Of a stretch of 64,000 bases of DNA, positions 35,641-47,460 are shown one piece after another. A model generated the notes under the pieces. It saw only the letters and a program-made list of their open reading frames with translations. It had not been told where the DNA came from and made no database searches. The number at the start of each line of letters is the position of its first letter. The stretch's first letter is position 1. The stretch is from Pyrocephalus nanus (taxonomy: Eukaryota; Chordata; Aves; Passeriformes; Tyrannidae), in contig CM076275.1 in assembly GCA_038380795.1 (NCBI GenBank), positions 3,164,501 through 3,228,500 of the forward strand, given 5' to 3'. Both the position numbers and the translations under genes were made by a program.

Positions 35641-37321
35641 CATCTTCATACCCAGGCTATATGATCTGGCTTTTTACTTTCTTTTTTTTTTTTTCTGTTT
35701 CTTTATTCTTTTTCTGTCTACATAAGAGGAAGAAAGACAACAGTCTCTTCAGCTCTTTTCTTGCCCACTGATGGTTCTCTGTGAACCTGTGCCTGGCAAA
35801 GGACCTTGACACCTCTGACAGGGCACAGCCCCAGAGGGAAGCTGAGTTTCAGTGGCACTCAAAGCTGTGCAGAATATTTGGATCCAGCCACTAATGAGAC
35901 TTGCTGAATGTCTGTGTAGCCAGAGGAACACCCATTTTCCCAGGAACCTGCTGTCTGAAGCCTTTTGGGTACTTGGGAAATAATTTGCCCTCAGATTTCG
36001 TATTGCAGGGAGCAGATAATAGTGACCATTCCAGTAGGCAGGAAAACCAGCAAACATGTGTGACTTAATCCATGATTTCGACCTGTACATACACTTTGCA
36101 GCTTTGTAGGGCACTTCATGTTTCCCATGTGCTGTAAATTCTTGTCCTTCCAGTGTATCTTTATTCCTGGGAGATCGGTTCCTTTTGATCCCCTTCCTTC
36201 CACAGGTGGGTAATTTCTGCTCCTGCATTTGAAAAGCAGGCAAAAAAAAAAAGGTGGCAGCTTTGCCTAGGACATGAGTAATATGTTTTCAGCTTAATTT
36301 AGACAGGAAATCAGTGAAGTGTGTGAGGAAAGCACCTGTGAGAGAAAGGCTGGGGATGCAGAGAGTTTTGAAAGCTAGAGAGCAGTAGCGTTCCAGTAAA
36401 AAATCAGCTGGAAAATGTTCTAGAGGGAAGTGTTAAATGGGAACCTGGTGGGGTCACAGAACCAAGTGAGCATCTCAGATTAACAACAGGGCTGGGAATA
36501 ATGAGCCAGCAGAGTCCTCAGTGAACAGCATCGATGCCTCCTGCCTCTGAATTGCCTCCTGTGGCCTCCTGCTCACCACACCTCATCTCCCACCCATGCA
36601 GAATCATTTTACAAATCTATATCTAATCCACAGAGAGAGAACTTCATGGGCAATGGGTTGGGTTATTCCCCCAGTGAAGCTACAAAAGCCAGATTTCACA
36701 GTGCTGAAGTCTGATGCTTCCCAGGTGACATCTTGAGTCAGCCCAAGCAAAAACCTAAAGAAATGGGTGGCATGAAGCAAGATGAGTGTTTGACATATTT
36801 GCATCCTCCTGTCCTGTGGCTCTTTGATCACTGCTACTGTTTTCTGTGGACAAAGAAAGGGCTGATGCCATTTCAGTCTGTTGGGACATTGTATATTCTG
36901 TAGGGGATCAGGTCTAGAAACCACAGAGTTGCTGGACTGAAAAACAGAATTACAGCTGTACTCATCACCTGGGGTGTCTTAGATTTAAACTTTTTAACAT
37001 CACCAAAAAGTTAAATAAATTTTAATTTTAATAATTATTTTTTAAAAATTGAATATGTCATGCAATAAGCCTGAACTCATAAATGTAGTCAGCTTAAAAG
37101 AGAAAAAAAGCCCAAACCCAAACCTAAAAATGTTTCTCCAATAGACTGTAGGCTTTTTTACATTGGTGTAGCTGATATCCAGCTTGCTATGATGCCTTGG
37201 TTACTTATAAATGTGCACAGACTGATTATGTGTGAGCTTCAGTGAGAGGATTTATCTCTGCTGATTTAATACATTTCTCCCTCCCAGTGTTTCCTTGTGT
37301 GCTGCCTTCCCTTGGCATTAG

Positions 37322-37359
<38 letters not shown>

Positions 37360-40300
37360 TTCAAGCTTTCTGAATCATTTTGCTCCATCTTCTTCCTGTC
37401 TTCCAGATCTTAAAAAAAACTGACAATTCTGGCTTGTAAATAATCTAATTCAAAGTAGGTGCAGTAGGATTTCAACCCAGGCTCCATAGGGAGGATCCAA
37501 ATGAGATGCCAGGGTAAAGATACCTCAGAAACAGAGGGATCCAAACACATTTATTCCAGGAGCTTTCTCAGCAGGTACAGGCTGTGACATTTCTCCATAT
37601 CTAGAATCAAGGGCTTGCTTTCTAAGCCTGCCATACATTTTTAGGGACCTGAGTAGGATAAGTATCAGAAGCTTATTGCATAATTGTGATATGAAGAAAA
37701 GATAAAAGAAACGTAGAAGACGAATCTGTTGTCAGCTGCAGCCAAGAACACACCAGAAAACAGCTCACAGTGCTAGAAATGGCACTCCCAATTCAATGGC
37801 TGGAATTGAATGCTCATGATTTGAGTGACCTGAGTTTTCTGTAGCTCAGCACCTTCCTCTGCCTCTGAAAAGCAAGCCCAGAACAGAGAAAAAACACCCC
37901 CCAAACCATCCCCTCTGCTGCCAGTCCTTTCCCTCCTGCCTTTGTCCCCAGCCCATGCCAGGGATGTTCTGGAACACACACTCTGAAGTGATGGAAACTT
38001 TTAAGCAAGTGGAGACAGGCAATTCCAGGCTGCTGCCAACAACAGAACAGTTCACTGAGAAAGGGAGTTATCAAAGCTCTCACCAAAACCTGCTTGATCA
38101 GAGCCTCTCCTGAGAAGTGCCCTTTGGTGGGAATGAAAACACGGGTCACAACTGGGTTTCAAAGTGGTTATTTGCATATTATTTGCTCTGCTGTTCCACA
38201 AGTTCAGTGGCTCTTGTACTCTCACCCTCTGGGGACTGGGAGATGAGGAGATTCCTCTGTTCATGGGCTACATCTAAAACCAGAGGAACCATGGTGATAA
38301 TCTGCTCTGATCTGTGCAGAACTCAGGACAGGAGCCTTGCCTTGTCTCTGTTTGGAGCTCTCTCCTTTCTCAGACGTATCAGACAACTGTTAATTGAATT
38401 TCTGTGGGTGGGTTGGGCCCGTTGGGTGATCCTGTAACTCCAGGCTGCTTACTGGGGGAGCACAAACAGGAGATTGCTTTGCAATCTCAATAGAAGATGA
38501 AATAGAGACTTAAAGGAGATGAGGTTGCTTCTCCAACCTCAGAAAACCTCACAAATTATTTGCCCTTCACGTTTGCTCTCGTTAAAGGTTAGAATAATCC
38601 ATTCCCTTCCATTGCTGCAACCCAGCATGCTGTTATCCCTCTTAAAACCTTATTAGATTTCAAAATATGATTAAGTGGATTCTTGTGGGAAGCTGGGGTG
38701 GGGGAAGCAGGGGTGGGGTTTTTTCCTTCTGAAAGGTTAAAATTTTCATTTGAACACAGCTTATAGGAATTCTTCTGCTTTATGGTGGTGTGTGATACCT
38801 GGAGGCATTACATGTTAAGAAGCCCTGTTGATCTCTAGATTTTAATAAACACTAAACTACTGAGCTTGTGGAAAGAATAGTTTTTAATCAGAAATCATTC
38901 CAACATGGTGAGAGAAGTATCCCAGTGTCTCAATCTGCCTTTTTTTTTTTCCCAAATGCTGCCATCCCATACACTGACCAGTTGAGTCTGCTGCAAGGAG
39001 CCATGAAGGGGACAGAGTTCTGTCTCATTAGGGATGGCAATCATTCCAAAGGGGGATTTTACTCTGGATCTGAAGAGCAGCAGAAAAGGTCAACATTTCT
39101 GAAGGAATACTCGTGGACTTGCGTGTTTTGCCCCAGCAAAAAGGGAGTGTTGTACTTCTTGACTTTTTTTTTGTACTTGTGGATTTTATTTCCAGAGGAA
39201 ATCCAGGCTAAATGTCCCAGCTGTGGCGAGAGGGATGAGAGCAGTGGGTGGGAGAAGGTGCTGGCATCTGGCACTTCATGCCCTGGGAACTCTCACCTTG
39301 CTTCATGTGCTTGATGTGACAGCACAGAGCTGCTGAAGTTTTCCTGCTTCCTAATTACCTAAAGGCTTTCTGCCTTTTTCTTCCTGTGCTATTATTGTTT
39401 GGGTCATTTGTGCACTCCAAAAATGTGATATTTTCACAGACCTAGCCAAAAGCTTTTGCATGAGGTTGTTGTTATTGGGTGGCTTTTTGAACTGCTTTAA
39501 AATCAGAATGAAGGCTACTGAGCTGGAGGAAAGAGGAGAAGCTGCTCAACCAGCCCCTCTAATACATTCACAAGCTGCAAGACAGCTTCCAGAAAGAGAT
39601 AATTCTGTGTCATGGGACACTGGATGAAAGGACAAGATCAGGAACATTGCTTAGGATGTCCAATGCCTTCCTTAATAGCCAGTTGGCCTCTCTCCAGGGG
39701 AACTCAGACAGCTGCTTCATCTCAAGGCCAATTTCACGCTCAGAACAATCTTGGGTTTGAAGCATTCTCAGAACAAGGGTGATGTGAGAGGGCTGAGAGC
39801 GTTGCCAGCACCACTGGCAGACTGAGAGCCACCTGCACCCTGCTCAGCAGGCAGCTCTGAGGGCACAGGGGCTCCTCCAAGATCCCCTCAGTGACAAGAT
39901 GCTCGTGCAGAAAAAAGGGGCTCTGTGGTACAAGGGAACCAGAAGGGAAAAGAGGGAAAGCAGTTGGTGGTATCTCTGCTGTTTGGGTCCTGCTGTGGTG
40001 TTTTAGCTAAATTTCTGTTTTGGCAAAATCTTGAATTCAAAGTTCCAATTAAGGCAAAATTACACCAATTAAATATTAAGTGTTTAACTTCTGCTTACAG
40101 GGCCCTGTTATCTGTTCTCATGTCCCTCTGCTGCCTTTCCACCAAGCCATGCATTTCATTTCTTAAAATCTTCTGAGTTTGGGGCTATTCTGCCATTTAC
40201 TGAGTTTATTTTGATGTAGATGATGCCCCTTCAGAGGGTGTATTTCATCACTGCTTCACAACTCGTTTGACACCGCTCTTCTGGCATATCTGTCACCTGA

Positions 40301-41651
40301 GTAAGACATCTGTGACACAGGCTGCTATAAATCATGGAGGGAAAAACAGCATCAGGGACAATTTCTCCAAGGGTAATAACCCTGAAACCCTCTCTATGCA
40401 GGTTTTTGGAATGAAACGTATTTTTAAACGAAGGGAAAATTGTATTACTTCTAAAATGCCATGAGATCACTTGATGGGAATTCAGTCAACATTTATTCCA
40501 TGGCTCCAGCCCTTTCCATTAACATTAGCCCCCAGGCATTTTATAAGTGCACAGTGTTTTAGGACGTTCATGTGGTCATGGGCCAAAGGCTGTGCTGAAT
40601 TAGGAATGCAAAGAGCTCCAACTGTTAGAGTATTATTAATCTCTAACTCCCCATCTGCAAGGTGTAACAGATAAAGAATCCTGGGACCAGAAATTGCATT
40701 TGACAGGCAGAAGAAAAACCCGTGTCAGCAGTGGCAGTGAGAGAGGGAGGCTGAAGAGGGATGGGATCTTGCACTTGAAAAAAAAGGCACGTAAAAATGT
40801 TTTAGCAGAATGAATATGCATGAAAACTCCTGATGCACCACCACTGGAGGCATAAATCTCTGCATTTCAGTTTTATGAAGTGATTTGGATGCCAAAACAA
40901 AGTGGCATTTAACATCCACTTTGCATAGGTTTTAATGACTGTACGAGGTCCAAAAAATGGGAAGTATGGTCTGTTTAGTTCACCTGGAATAGTATATTCT
41001 AGGGCAGTAATCTGCACAGTAAACTGTGCTTCAAGAATGTCAAACTGATCATTTTGTCACCAGAATGTTGCTGTCTACCAATGTGAAACCTTAAAGGCAT
41101 GATCAGAGCTGTATCCAAGGAGAAAAGATTCCAAATTAAGTCAATACCTATCAAGTGAATAGGGCTTGAGAATTGGGATCCTCTCATTTAATCCATGTAT
41201 ACATACAGCTGACAGAACAGAAAATACATTGCAGAAAGCTCCACGGGGTTCCTCTTCCATTTTTGAACAGCTCTGGGAGCTGCTGGAGGATGCTGGTTGT
41301 CCTGCTCCTTGGTGCAACCCACGTGGAAGAGCACAAGCCTGAAGTTAGAGCTGGATTTAGGAAAATAAAGACAAATAAACCTACAAATCAGTGCTTGGAC
41401 AGCTCTGGAAAGGAGCCTTCCAGAGAAGCCAGATATTCTTGCCCTCCTCCTCTTCCCTTTACTCACGTGACTGTGCTGACAGCTCCACCCTGCATCAAGC
41501 ACAGGACCCTCCTAACACCTTCCCCTTTGGGAAGTGTGAGGATCTCACCTTGAATCCAACCTTGGAGCCCCTCTCAGTTACAAATGTGACAGTCACTAGA
41601 ACAGCAAACTTCCCACAGGGTTATTTCCTGCTCAGTCCCTTCCTTTTTTCC
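35641..41651. other. Non-coding single-copy DNA
   Basis: Six kilobases with no recognised gene or transposon. T13 lies at 35682-35694, A12 at 36242-36253, a nearly pure A/T stretch at 37011-37052 and A30 at 37326-37355. The 148-codon frame at 38868-39314 plus contains two CxxC pairs but no coherent zinc-finger arrangement. The 164-codon frame at 35749-36243 minus is unlike any known protein. Confidence 0.6.
37326..37355. repeat. Poly(A) tract, 30 nt
   Basis: Thirty consecutive A on the plus strand. An AATTAAA-like start overlaps the tract, but no poly(A)-signal-plus-cDNA structure or flanking target duplication is visible, so evidence for a processed pseudogene is lacking. Confidence 0.95.
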
Positions 41652-41679
41652 TTTTTTTTTTTTTTTTTTTTTTTTTTTT
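41652..41679. repeat. Poly(T) tract, 28 nt
   Basis: Twenty-eight consecutive T, preceded by a pyrimidine-rich stretch from about 41635. It lies 320 bp upstream of an A37 tract, so the two are complementary and in inverted orientation. Confidence 0.95.
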
Positions 41680-41995
41680 CCTTTCCCATCTCTGTAATTA
41701 ATCTTGGGTTTTGCTGCTGTAGCTCAAACAGCACTTGTCCTTTACAAGATTACACTGAAAAATGATTTAACACTGTATTACACTGAGCAAAGGGTGATAC
41801 TAAAAACAGGCGAGTATGCAAACATTTCAGGAGGCAGGCAATCACTGTAGCCAGAAGAGTATATTTGCTAGAAGTTCTGCAAATATTTAGTATTTAAAGG
41901 TTGCTGCTGTTATTTTACAGACTTATAATGTCTTGCCAAATTATACTCTCCTAGCCTGAAAACTAATTTTTTTCCTTTTAGCAGAAGGCATGGAT

Positions 41996-41999
<4 letters not shown>

Positions 42000-42036
<37 letters not shown>
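42000..42036. repeat. Poly(A) tract, 37 nt
   Basis: Thirty-seven consecutive A, the longest homopolymer in the window. The flanks show no target-site duplication that I can find by eye. Its exact length in the source genome is uncertain because such runs are unstable and hard to sequence. Confidence 0.95.
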
Positions 42037-42039
<3 letters not shown>

Positions 42040-43905
42040 GTCATCTTGGGTAGGTTGGTCCTCTGCAGTTATGTGTGGTCTTTTTTGTAAGCAAGCACCT
42101 CAAAGCTCTTTTTGAATGATGCAGGATATTTAAGTCCAAGTCAAAAAGGGAATTCAAAAGTTGTAGAGCACTCTGTCAACACAAATCCTCCTCACTGCAG
42201 GATTTGTATAATGACTTTTTCTAAAGAACCTAATTCGAACCATTGAAACACCGGCTCTGATAATGCATAATCTTATAATTTTGTGTGACAGGAAAAGAAA
42301 TAGATTATTTCCCTCACTGTTTCAGTTTCTCATTGCCTATAATGACCAATTCCCACTTACATCTGCAGTAATGCCAGTGTGCCTCCTCCTATAAATCAGA
42401 CATGCAGCATTCTTCTGCATGCCAGTAACAAAAATGGTTATTTATTTCAAATTTATAAGCAAGCCTTAGCATTCCCAGCCCTGCATCCCCAAGTCCTTTT
42501 TCAAATCAGGGAGACAGATCTGTTGAGACAGATGCCCTCTGTGGAAAGCTGTCCTGCAGCCACATCTTCCTGGAAAGGTGAACAATTTCAAGCCCACTCG
42601 GCCTCAAATGGAGTTCAGATCTCAGAGAAAGTCACTGTGATACTTAAAATGAAAGTAGATCCATTGCCTCTCCCACTAGGGTGGTGTTTTTTTAACTTTA
42701 TTGATTTCTGGCAGTGCAGACTCCTCAGCTGTCTTCAACAAACACCTTCTGGAAGCCTGGCAGGGGCTGGAGGCACCACTGGGCTGCCTCAAGGCCTCTC
42801 AGAGGCTCTTTCCACCCAGAACTTCTGCAGCCAAGATCCCAAAAGATGGTCTTGCAGGTCTCAGAGAAGCAAAGAGGCAGTTCCTGCTCAGCTGCAGTGG
42901 AGCAAACCAGGAGCAGCTCCATTAGTGTTAACAGACTTGCATCAGTTGGGAACTGAGGAGAAAACAAGCACGTGAGGAGAAAAGGAGCACGTGGGTTATC
43001 TCTCTACCACTACCCTTCCATTTGTAGTGGCAGAGTTATCATCAAGCTCTTCTAATCACTTGTTTGCACTGAAGATTAATGCTGAGGAACAGGGTTCAAG
43101 AGAAGAGATTTTTATCCTCTCGGGCCTCGAGTGCTGTTGGAATGTTTTTCCCTGTGGAGAACTCTGGAGGAAGCAAACGTGGGTGATGAGAAAGGGCACC
43201 AGAATCAGGAACTCTGTTAATGAGGTTGACATCAGTCTCTTGTATAATAGAAAGGTCTTTTCAGTTCACTGCCCCTGCTTCTTCATCCAGACTGTCTGTC
43301 ATGAGGATGCTCCTTGGCTGCTTTCAGTGCAGCATCTGCTGCTTATTCTGAATATTTCTCTCTTTCCTTTGTCCTTATTATGATTTAAGCCCTACAAAGA
43401 ATAATTTCTAAAATAATTTGAGACTCGAGCTCCTCAGAACTCCAAGATATTTGGGGATTCTAAAACCCATTTAAAATTAGATTCAACTGGGTTGCCTTTT
43501 GGTTTTCGGAGCTATCAGAAGTAACGGGTGTGGGGTTCAGGGAATCCAAGCAGTGCAGAGGATAGAAATTTGCATTTAAAAATAATGACAGCTAAGGGTC
43601 TCAGGGGAGCTGAGAATCTTGAAAGGAATGTACTTTGAAGCCTGAGAAACGTTGCAAGAACTGAGAACTTGAAAAGTACACTGTGCTTTTCTGGGAGATG
43701 GTGCAAGCTTTCTTTTTCTTTTCTGAAGATATTTCTGTGTCTTACTCTCAGAGGCCAAACTGTGCTTTGGGTTAACACCTGAGTGCTCCTAAACAGCTGG
43801 TTGCACATGGGAGTCCCCTTCCATCTCCTCCACATTTCCCATACACCAGCACTTCTTGTGAGGCTGCAGGGGAGTCTTTTGGCTTGGGACCACCCTGTGG
43901 AGGAG
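42037..43905. other. Non-coding single-copy DNA containing the longest open frame
   Basis: The 198-codon plus-strand frame at 42379-42975 is the longest in the window. Its product has no signal peptide, domain or repeat that I recognise, and it is shadowed by 74-80 codon frames in other registers between 42701 and 42967. I treat it as a chance frame. No repeat element is visible otherwise. Confidence 0.55.
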
Positions 43906-44312
43906 GAGAGAGACACGAAATGAGGGCAGGCTGGGAGAGCTGGGGCTGCTCAGCCTGGAGAAGAGAAGGCTCTGGGAAACCTTACAGCACCTGAAAGAGC
44001 TCCAGGAGAGAGAGAAAAGGACTTTGGAACTGGGGATGGAGTGACAGGACAATGGAAAATGGCTTCACTCTGCCAGGGGGCAGATTTAGATTAGATATTA
44101 GGGAGAAACTCTTCCCTGTGAGGGTGGGCAGGCCCTGGCACAGGTTGCCCAGAGAAGCTGTGGCTGCTCCATCCCTGGTAATGCCCAAGGCCAGGTTGGA
44201 CGGGGCTTGGAGCAACCAGGGCTAGTGAAAGATGTCTCTGCCCATGGCAGGGGGTTTGATCTAAATGATCTTCAAACTCTCTTCCCACTCAAATCATTCT
44301 ATAGTTCTAAGG
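43906..44312 (+). mobile_element. CR1 LINE 3' fragment with intact 3' terminus
   Basis: It begins with 'GGGCAGGCTGGGAGAGCTGG' and 'CTGCTCAGCCTGGAGAAGAG', passes 'TTAGATTAGATATTAGG', 'GTTGCCCAGAGAAGCTGTGG', 'CCATCCCTGG' and 'AAGGCCAGGTTGGACGGGG', and ends with 'GCCCATGGCAGGGGGTTTGAT', 'TAAATGATCTTCAAACTC' and an ATTCTATAGTTCT tail. The 3' end is the type shared with 15188-15315 and 21148-21251. It carries only the 3' non-coding region and tail. Confidence 0.96.
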
Positions 44313-44885
44313 AATCAGCCTAAGGCTGAACTGCAACTTTAGCAACCAGTCACTGCTCACACTGAGAGTTTCCAGTAAAGGTTTCTCACATTCCCAAAGC
44401 TCTCTTCCCACAGAGAAGTCTGCCAGGCTTTTATTCTGCCTTGTTTTCCAGGTGGCCTTTCTAGCACTCTGAAGTCTTTAGCCAAAAGTTTTAGAAGAGC
44501 TGATTACTGGGCAGAAGATCAGACTTCAGCAGCACCAGAAAAATTTAAGGCCAAAATACATCTTTGCAAATTAAGTCACTATGTGGGTAAACAGCAAATG
44601 CAGAAAAGTTTGTGTAGTTTCACATCCATCAGTGGCAGGTGGAATCCAAGGTTTTGATGAGGCATCAAAATTCCAGTTGTGCCAAGAGTGGTTAGTGATG
44701 ATGTTAATTTTTTTTTTCCTTTCCTTGAAAACTGAGGGAATCTGAAGGCTGAAAGGCCATGCTGTTCTTTAGGATGTAAGAAAACCAAGACTTGCAGAGC
44801 AGCAGTTACAGACATTAATTTGGGTCTGGGCAGTTCTTGCAAATTCAGGCAGATCCCTCAGTCCCCCTCTGAGTGCAGAGGGATC

Positions 44886-44899
44886 TGTGTGTGTGTGTG
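44886..44899. repeat. (TG)7 microsatellite
   Basis: Seven perfect TG dinucleotides. The array is short. Confidence 0.9.
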
Positions 44900-45088
44900 C
44901 ATAATCCCTCACTTTAATAGGATGGGCTTTTTAGCAGAACAGTGTGGTGACCTGGAGAGAGAAAAACTCCAGGGAAGCAGCAAAATGCTGAGCAGCCTCC
45001 CTCAGTTTGCTGTTTGGCCATCCCACAGGAAGCTCTCAGCACTTTTTGTTTGGTTCTCTGTTATGAATCTCTGGAGACTTCATCAGAA

Positions 45089-45105
45089 GGGGGGGGGGAA
45101 AAAAA
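45089..45105. repeat. G10-A7 polypurine run
   Basis: Ten G followed directly by seven A, a 17-nt pure purine tract. Similar G7A7 composition occurs at 6521-6534. Confidence 0.9.
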
Positions 45106-45621
45106 GTTCCTCTGCTTGTCACGTTCATTTTTTTTCCTGAGAGTCTCTGAGGGATAGAGTGTCTCTGCAAAGACAAAAGCAGAACTCCTCCTTTGTCAAA
45201 AAAAAAGTGGTCCAGAAAGTTAATACCTTTATCTCCACACACAGAGTACTCGATATCTCTGAGAGCTTTTTTTTTTTTTTTGTAATTTATTTTTAAATGG
45301 AGCTGTACATTGCCAAAGACTGGCTCTTTTTGTGTGTGCAGAAGGCTCTTTCTCTGCTGCCTGAATTTACCATGCATAACCTTTCTCTCACATAATAAAC
45401 TCCCCCAGGAGAGCAGGTCTCTGCTTTTGGAACCTTCAGCTCCAGCAGCCAATTGAAGGGTCACCCTGTTCTTAAGGGAGACGCTCCTTGGTCTGTCTAG
45501 CTGTCCCAGTGTGACAAAAGAAGCAAGGGCTGAGCAGCAGGTTCAATAGGTTGTATTGTAATGCCAGAGAACACTCTCCTTGTCCACGGGAAATCCTCAG
45601 CAGCATAAACTGTGCAGCTTT

Positions 45622-45641
45622 AAAAAAAAAAAAAAAAAAAA
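45622..45641. repeat. Poly(A) tract, 20 nt
   Basis: Twenty consecutive A flanked by unique sequence, with no upstream cDNA-like body. Confidence 0.93.
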
Positions 45642-47436
45642 TCCAAACAAACACGAAAAGAAATCTTGCTCTAAATTACTCAGAGTGAAATAAAGATAAA
45701 CTAGTCTGATAAATTATCATTTTTCTGCAGTCAGCTGTGCCGTGTCAATGGCTTGGTCAGAGGAAAGGTCTTCACCCACCCAGGATGGGTGAGAACCAAG
45801 TCTGGATGTGGGTTTTGATTTTGCCAAATGCATCTGCCCCTCTTTAATAGATCACTAAAACCTGACTTTAAACCTCTGTGGTACATTAAGGTCTTGCTAC
45901 TGCTTAGAAGAGCCAAGAGTCAGGTTGTTCTCCACACGTTGCAGTCTCCAGGGATTTCTCTCTGTGCTTTCAGCAGGGACAGCTCCACTCTCTGAGCTCG
46001 GTAGAAGAGGATGGCTCCGTGACAAGGATTTAGGGAGCACCTCCCGGAGGGTTCAGACAGACCCAAACACACATTCTGCTCCGAGATACCATAATGAGCT
46101 GTCTGGCAGAGCCAGACTTGAGGCTGAGCAGATATATCAGCTCTCAGCAGGGACACTGTGCTGTGCTGACCTCCAGCAGCCTCACACGTCTTGCTGGCCT
46201 GAGGGAAGGAAGGGCTCAGATCGCTCCCCGCAGAGATGTCCCCAGAGAAATGGATTTAAAGTCCGCTGGGAACTGAAAAACTTTCTTAAGGCACTTGTGA
46301 AAATCCCTACTGGGCTCCTCTGTTTGCAAATGCAAACAATTAATAGCCTGATTCCGGGTGTTTGGCTCTCTCTCAGTCTCAGCTTGCCTTTAAAGTGGGG
46401 AAGTCCTGCCCTCCACAAAACATATTAAAAAATTAAGAGCTCAGCCAGTGTAATAAACCAGGGATTGCAGAGGACTTTGTAAGGGAGAACACTCCAATAC
46501 AAATATTATAGCCTGATTAAGCTCACATGGAATTCTGAACTACAATATAATATTCGAGAGCAGCAGAACAAAGGCACACAAAGTTTTCACTTGGAGTAGA
46601 TCTGACAACATTGCACGAGGCTCCAACATCTTTGTTTTTACTCTACAGAAAGCCTCTAGTATGTAGTACTCATTATTTACTCCCACAAAGAGTGAGATTT
46701 AAGTTCGTACCTGTTTCTAGGAAGGCAGATCAAAGGATCTGAGTGAATTCAAGGCAAATCAGCTGTGCCTTTTCCTCACCACTCTCGTATGAGAGATGAA
46801 ACAGAAACACAAATTCTATTTTCCTGCCATCAAGATTGACCCTGGTCGAGCCAGAAACACTGAAGCCATTGCAAAACATTTGATATCAGTGTTTTAATTC
46901 TTGTAGCAAGTAAGCTTATAAATCACCTGACAAAATGACTGGACCACTAGAGATTTGCAGGAAGGAAATATCCTCTACCTCCCTTTGCCAGTGCTGGAGA
47001 AGCTGTGGTGCTCTGCTCCAAGGCTGTTGTGCAGAGGGGAGTCACTGGAAGGGAGTGTTCAGGTCACAACTCATTTTTCATGAGACTGAACGAGCTGCCC
47101 TCTCAGGCTGTTGATGCATAGCTGGGATCTGAACCGATATTTCCAGTTGTCTAATGAGGACAGAGCTTGAGCAGCACAGAACACCAGGCAGAATTACTTT
47201 GCTGCAGGAAATATTAGGTCATGGTGATTCTTTCATCCTGCCCAGAGGACATCTTAGCTGAGGTTTTTTCGAGTTAGAAAGTTTATGCATTTATTTCTGT
47301 GACTTAGAAGTTCTTTACTGCAAATTTGAGCAGCTGGAAAGGTATTTGGTATGTTGCGGTTTGCCTGTTTCTGTTCTAAACTTAAACAAATGTATTTTAT
47401 ATAACATGAGCTTTTCTTGCTTCCCAGAATGTGTGG

Positions 47437-47460
47437 TTTTTTTGTTTTTTTTTTTTTTTT
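47437..47460. repeat. T-rich run, 24 nt with one G
   Basis: A T7-G-T16 tract. It resembles the T/G-rich tracts at 20515 and 54687 but is much shorter. Confidence 0.9.

Noticed and set aside
35749..36243. 164-codon minus-strand frame
   Set aside because: No family resemblance, and a second minus-strand frame overlaps in another register.
37326..37355. A30 tract as the tail of a processed pseudogene
   Set aside because: No cDNA-like sequence or target-site duplication could be found on inspection of the flanks.
38868..39314. 148-codon frame with CxxC pairs suggesting a zinc ribbon
   Set aside because: The two CxxC pairs are separated by a strongly hydrophobic stretch encoded by T-rich DNA. 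Spacing and surrounding residues do not fit a zinc-binding fold.
42379..42975. Longest open frame (198 codons, plus strand)
   Set aside because: It has no recognisable domain, signal peptide or family resemblance, overlaps other frames between 42701 and 42967, and a frame of this size is expected by chance in 64 kb with moderately GC-rich patches.
45925..46428. 167-codon plus-strand frame in a slightly CpG-richer stretch
   Set aside because: The product is low in recognisable structure, and minus-strand frames of 78 codons overlap both ends.
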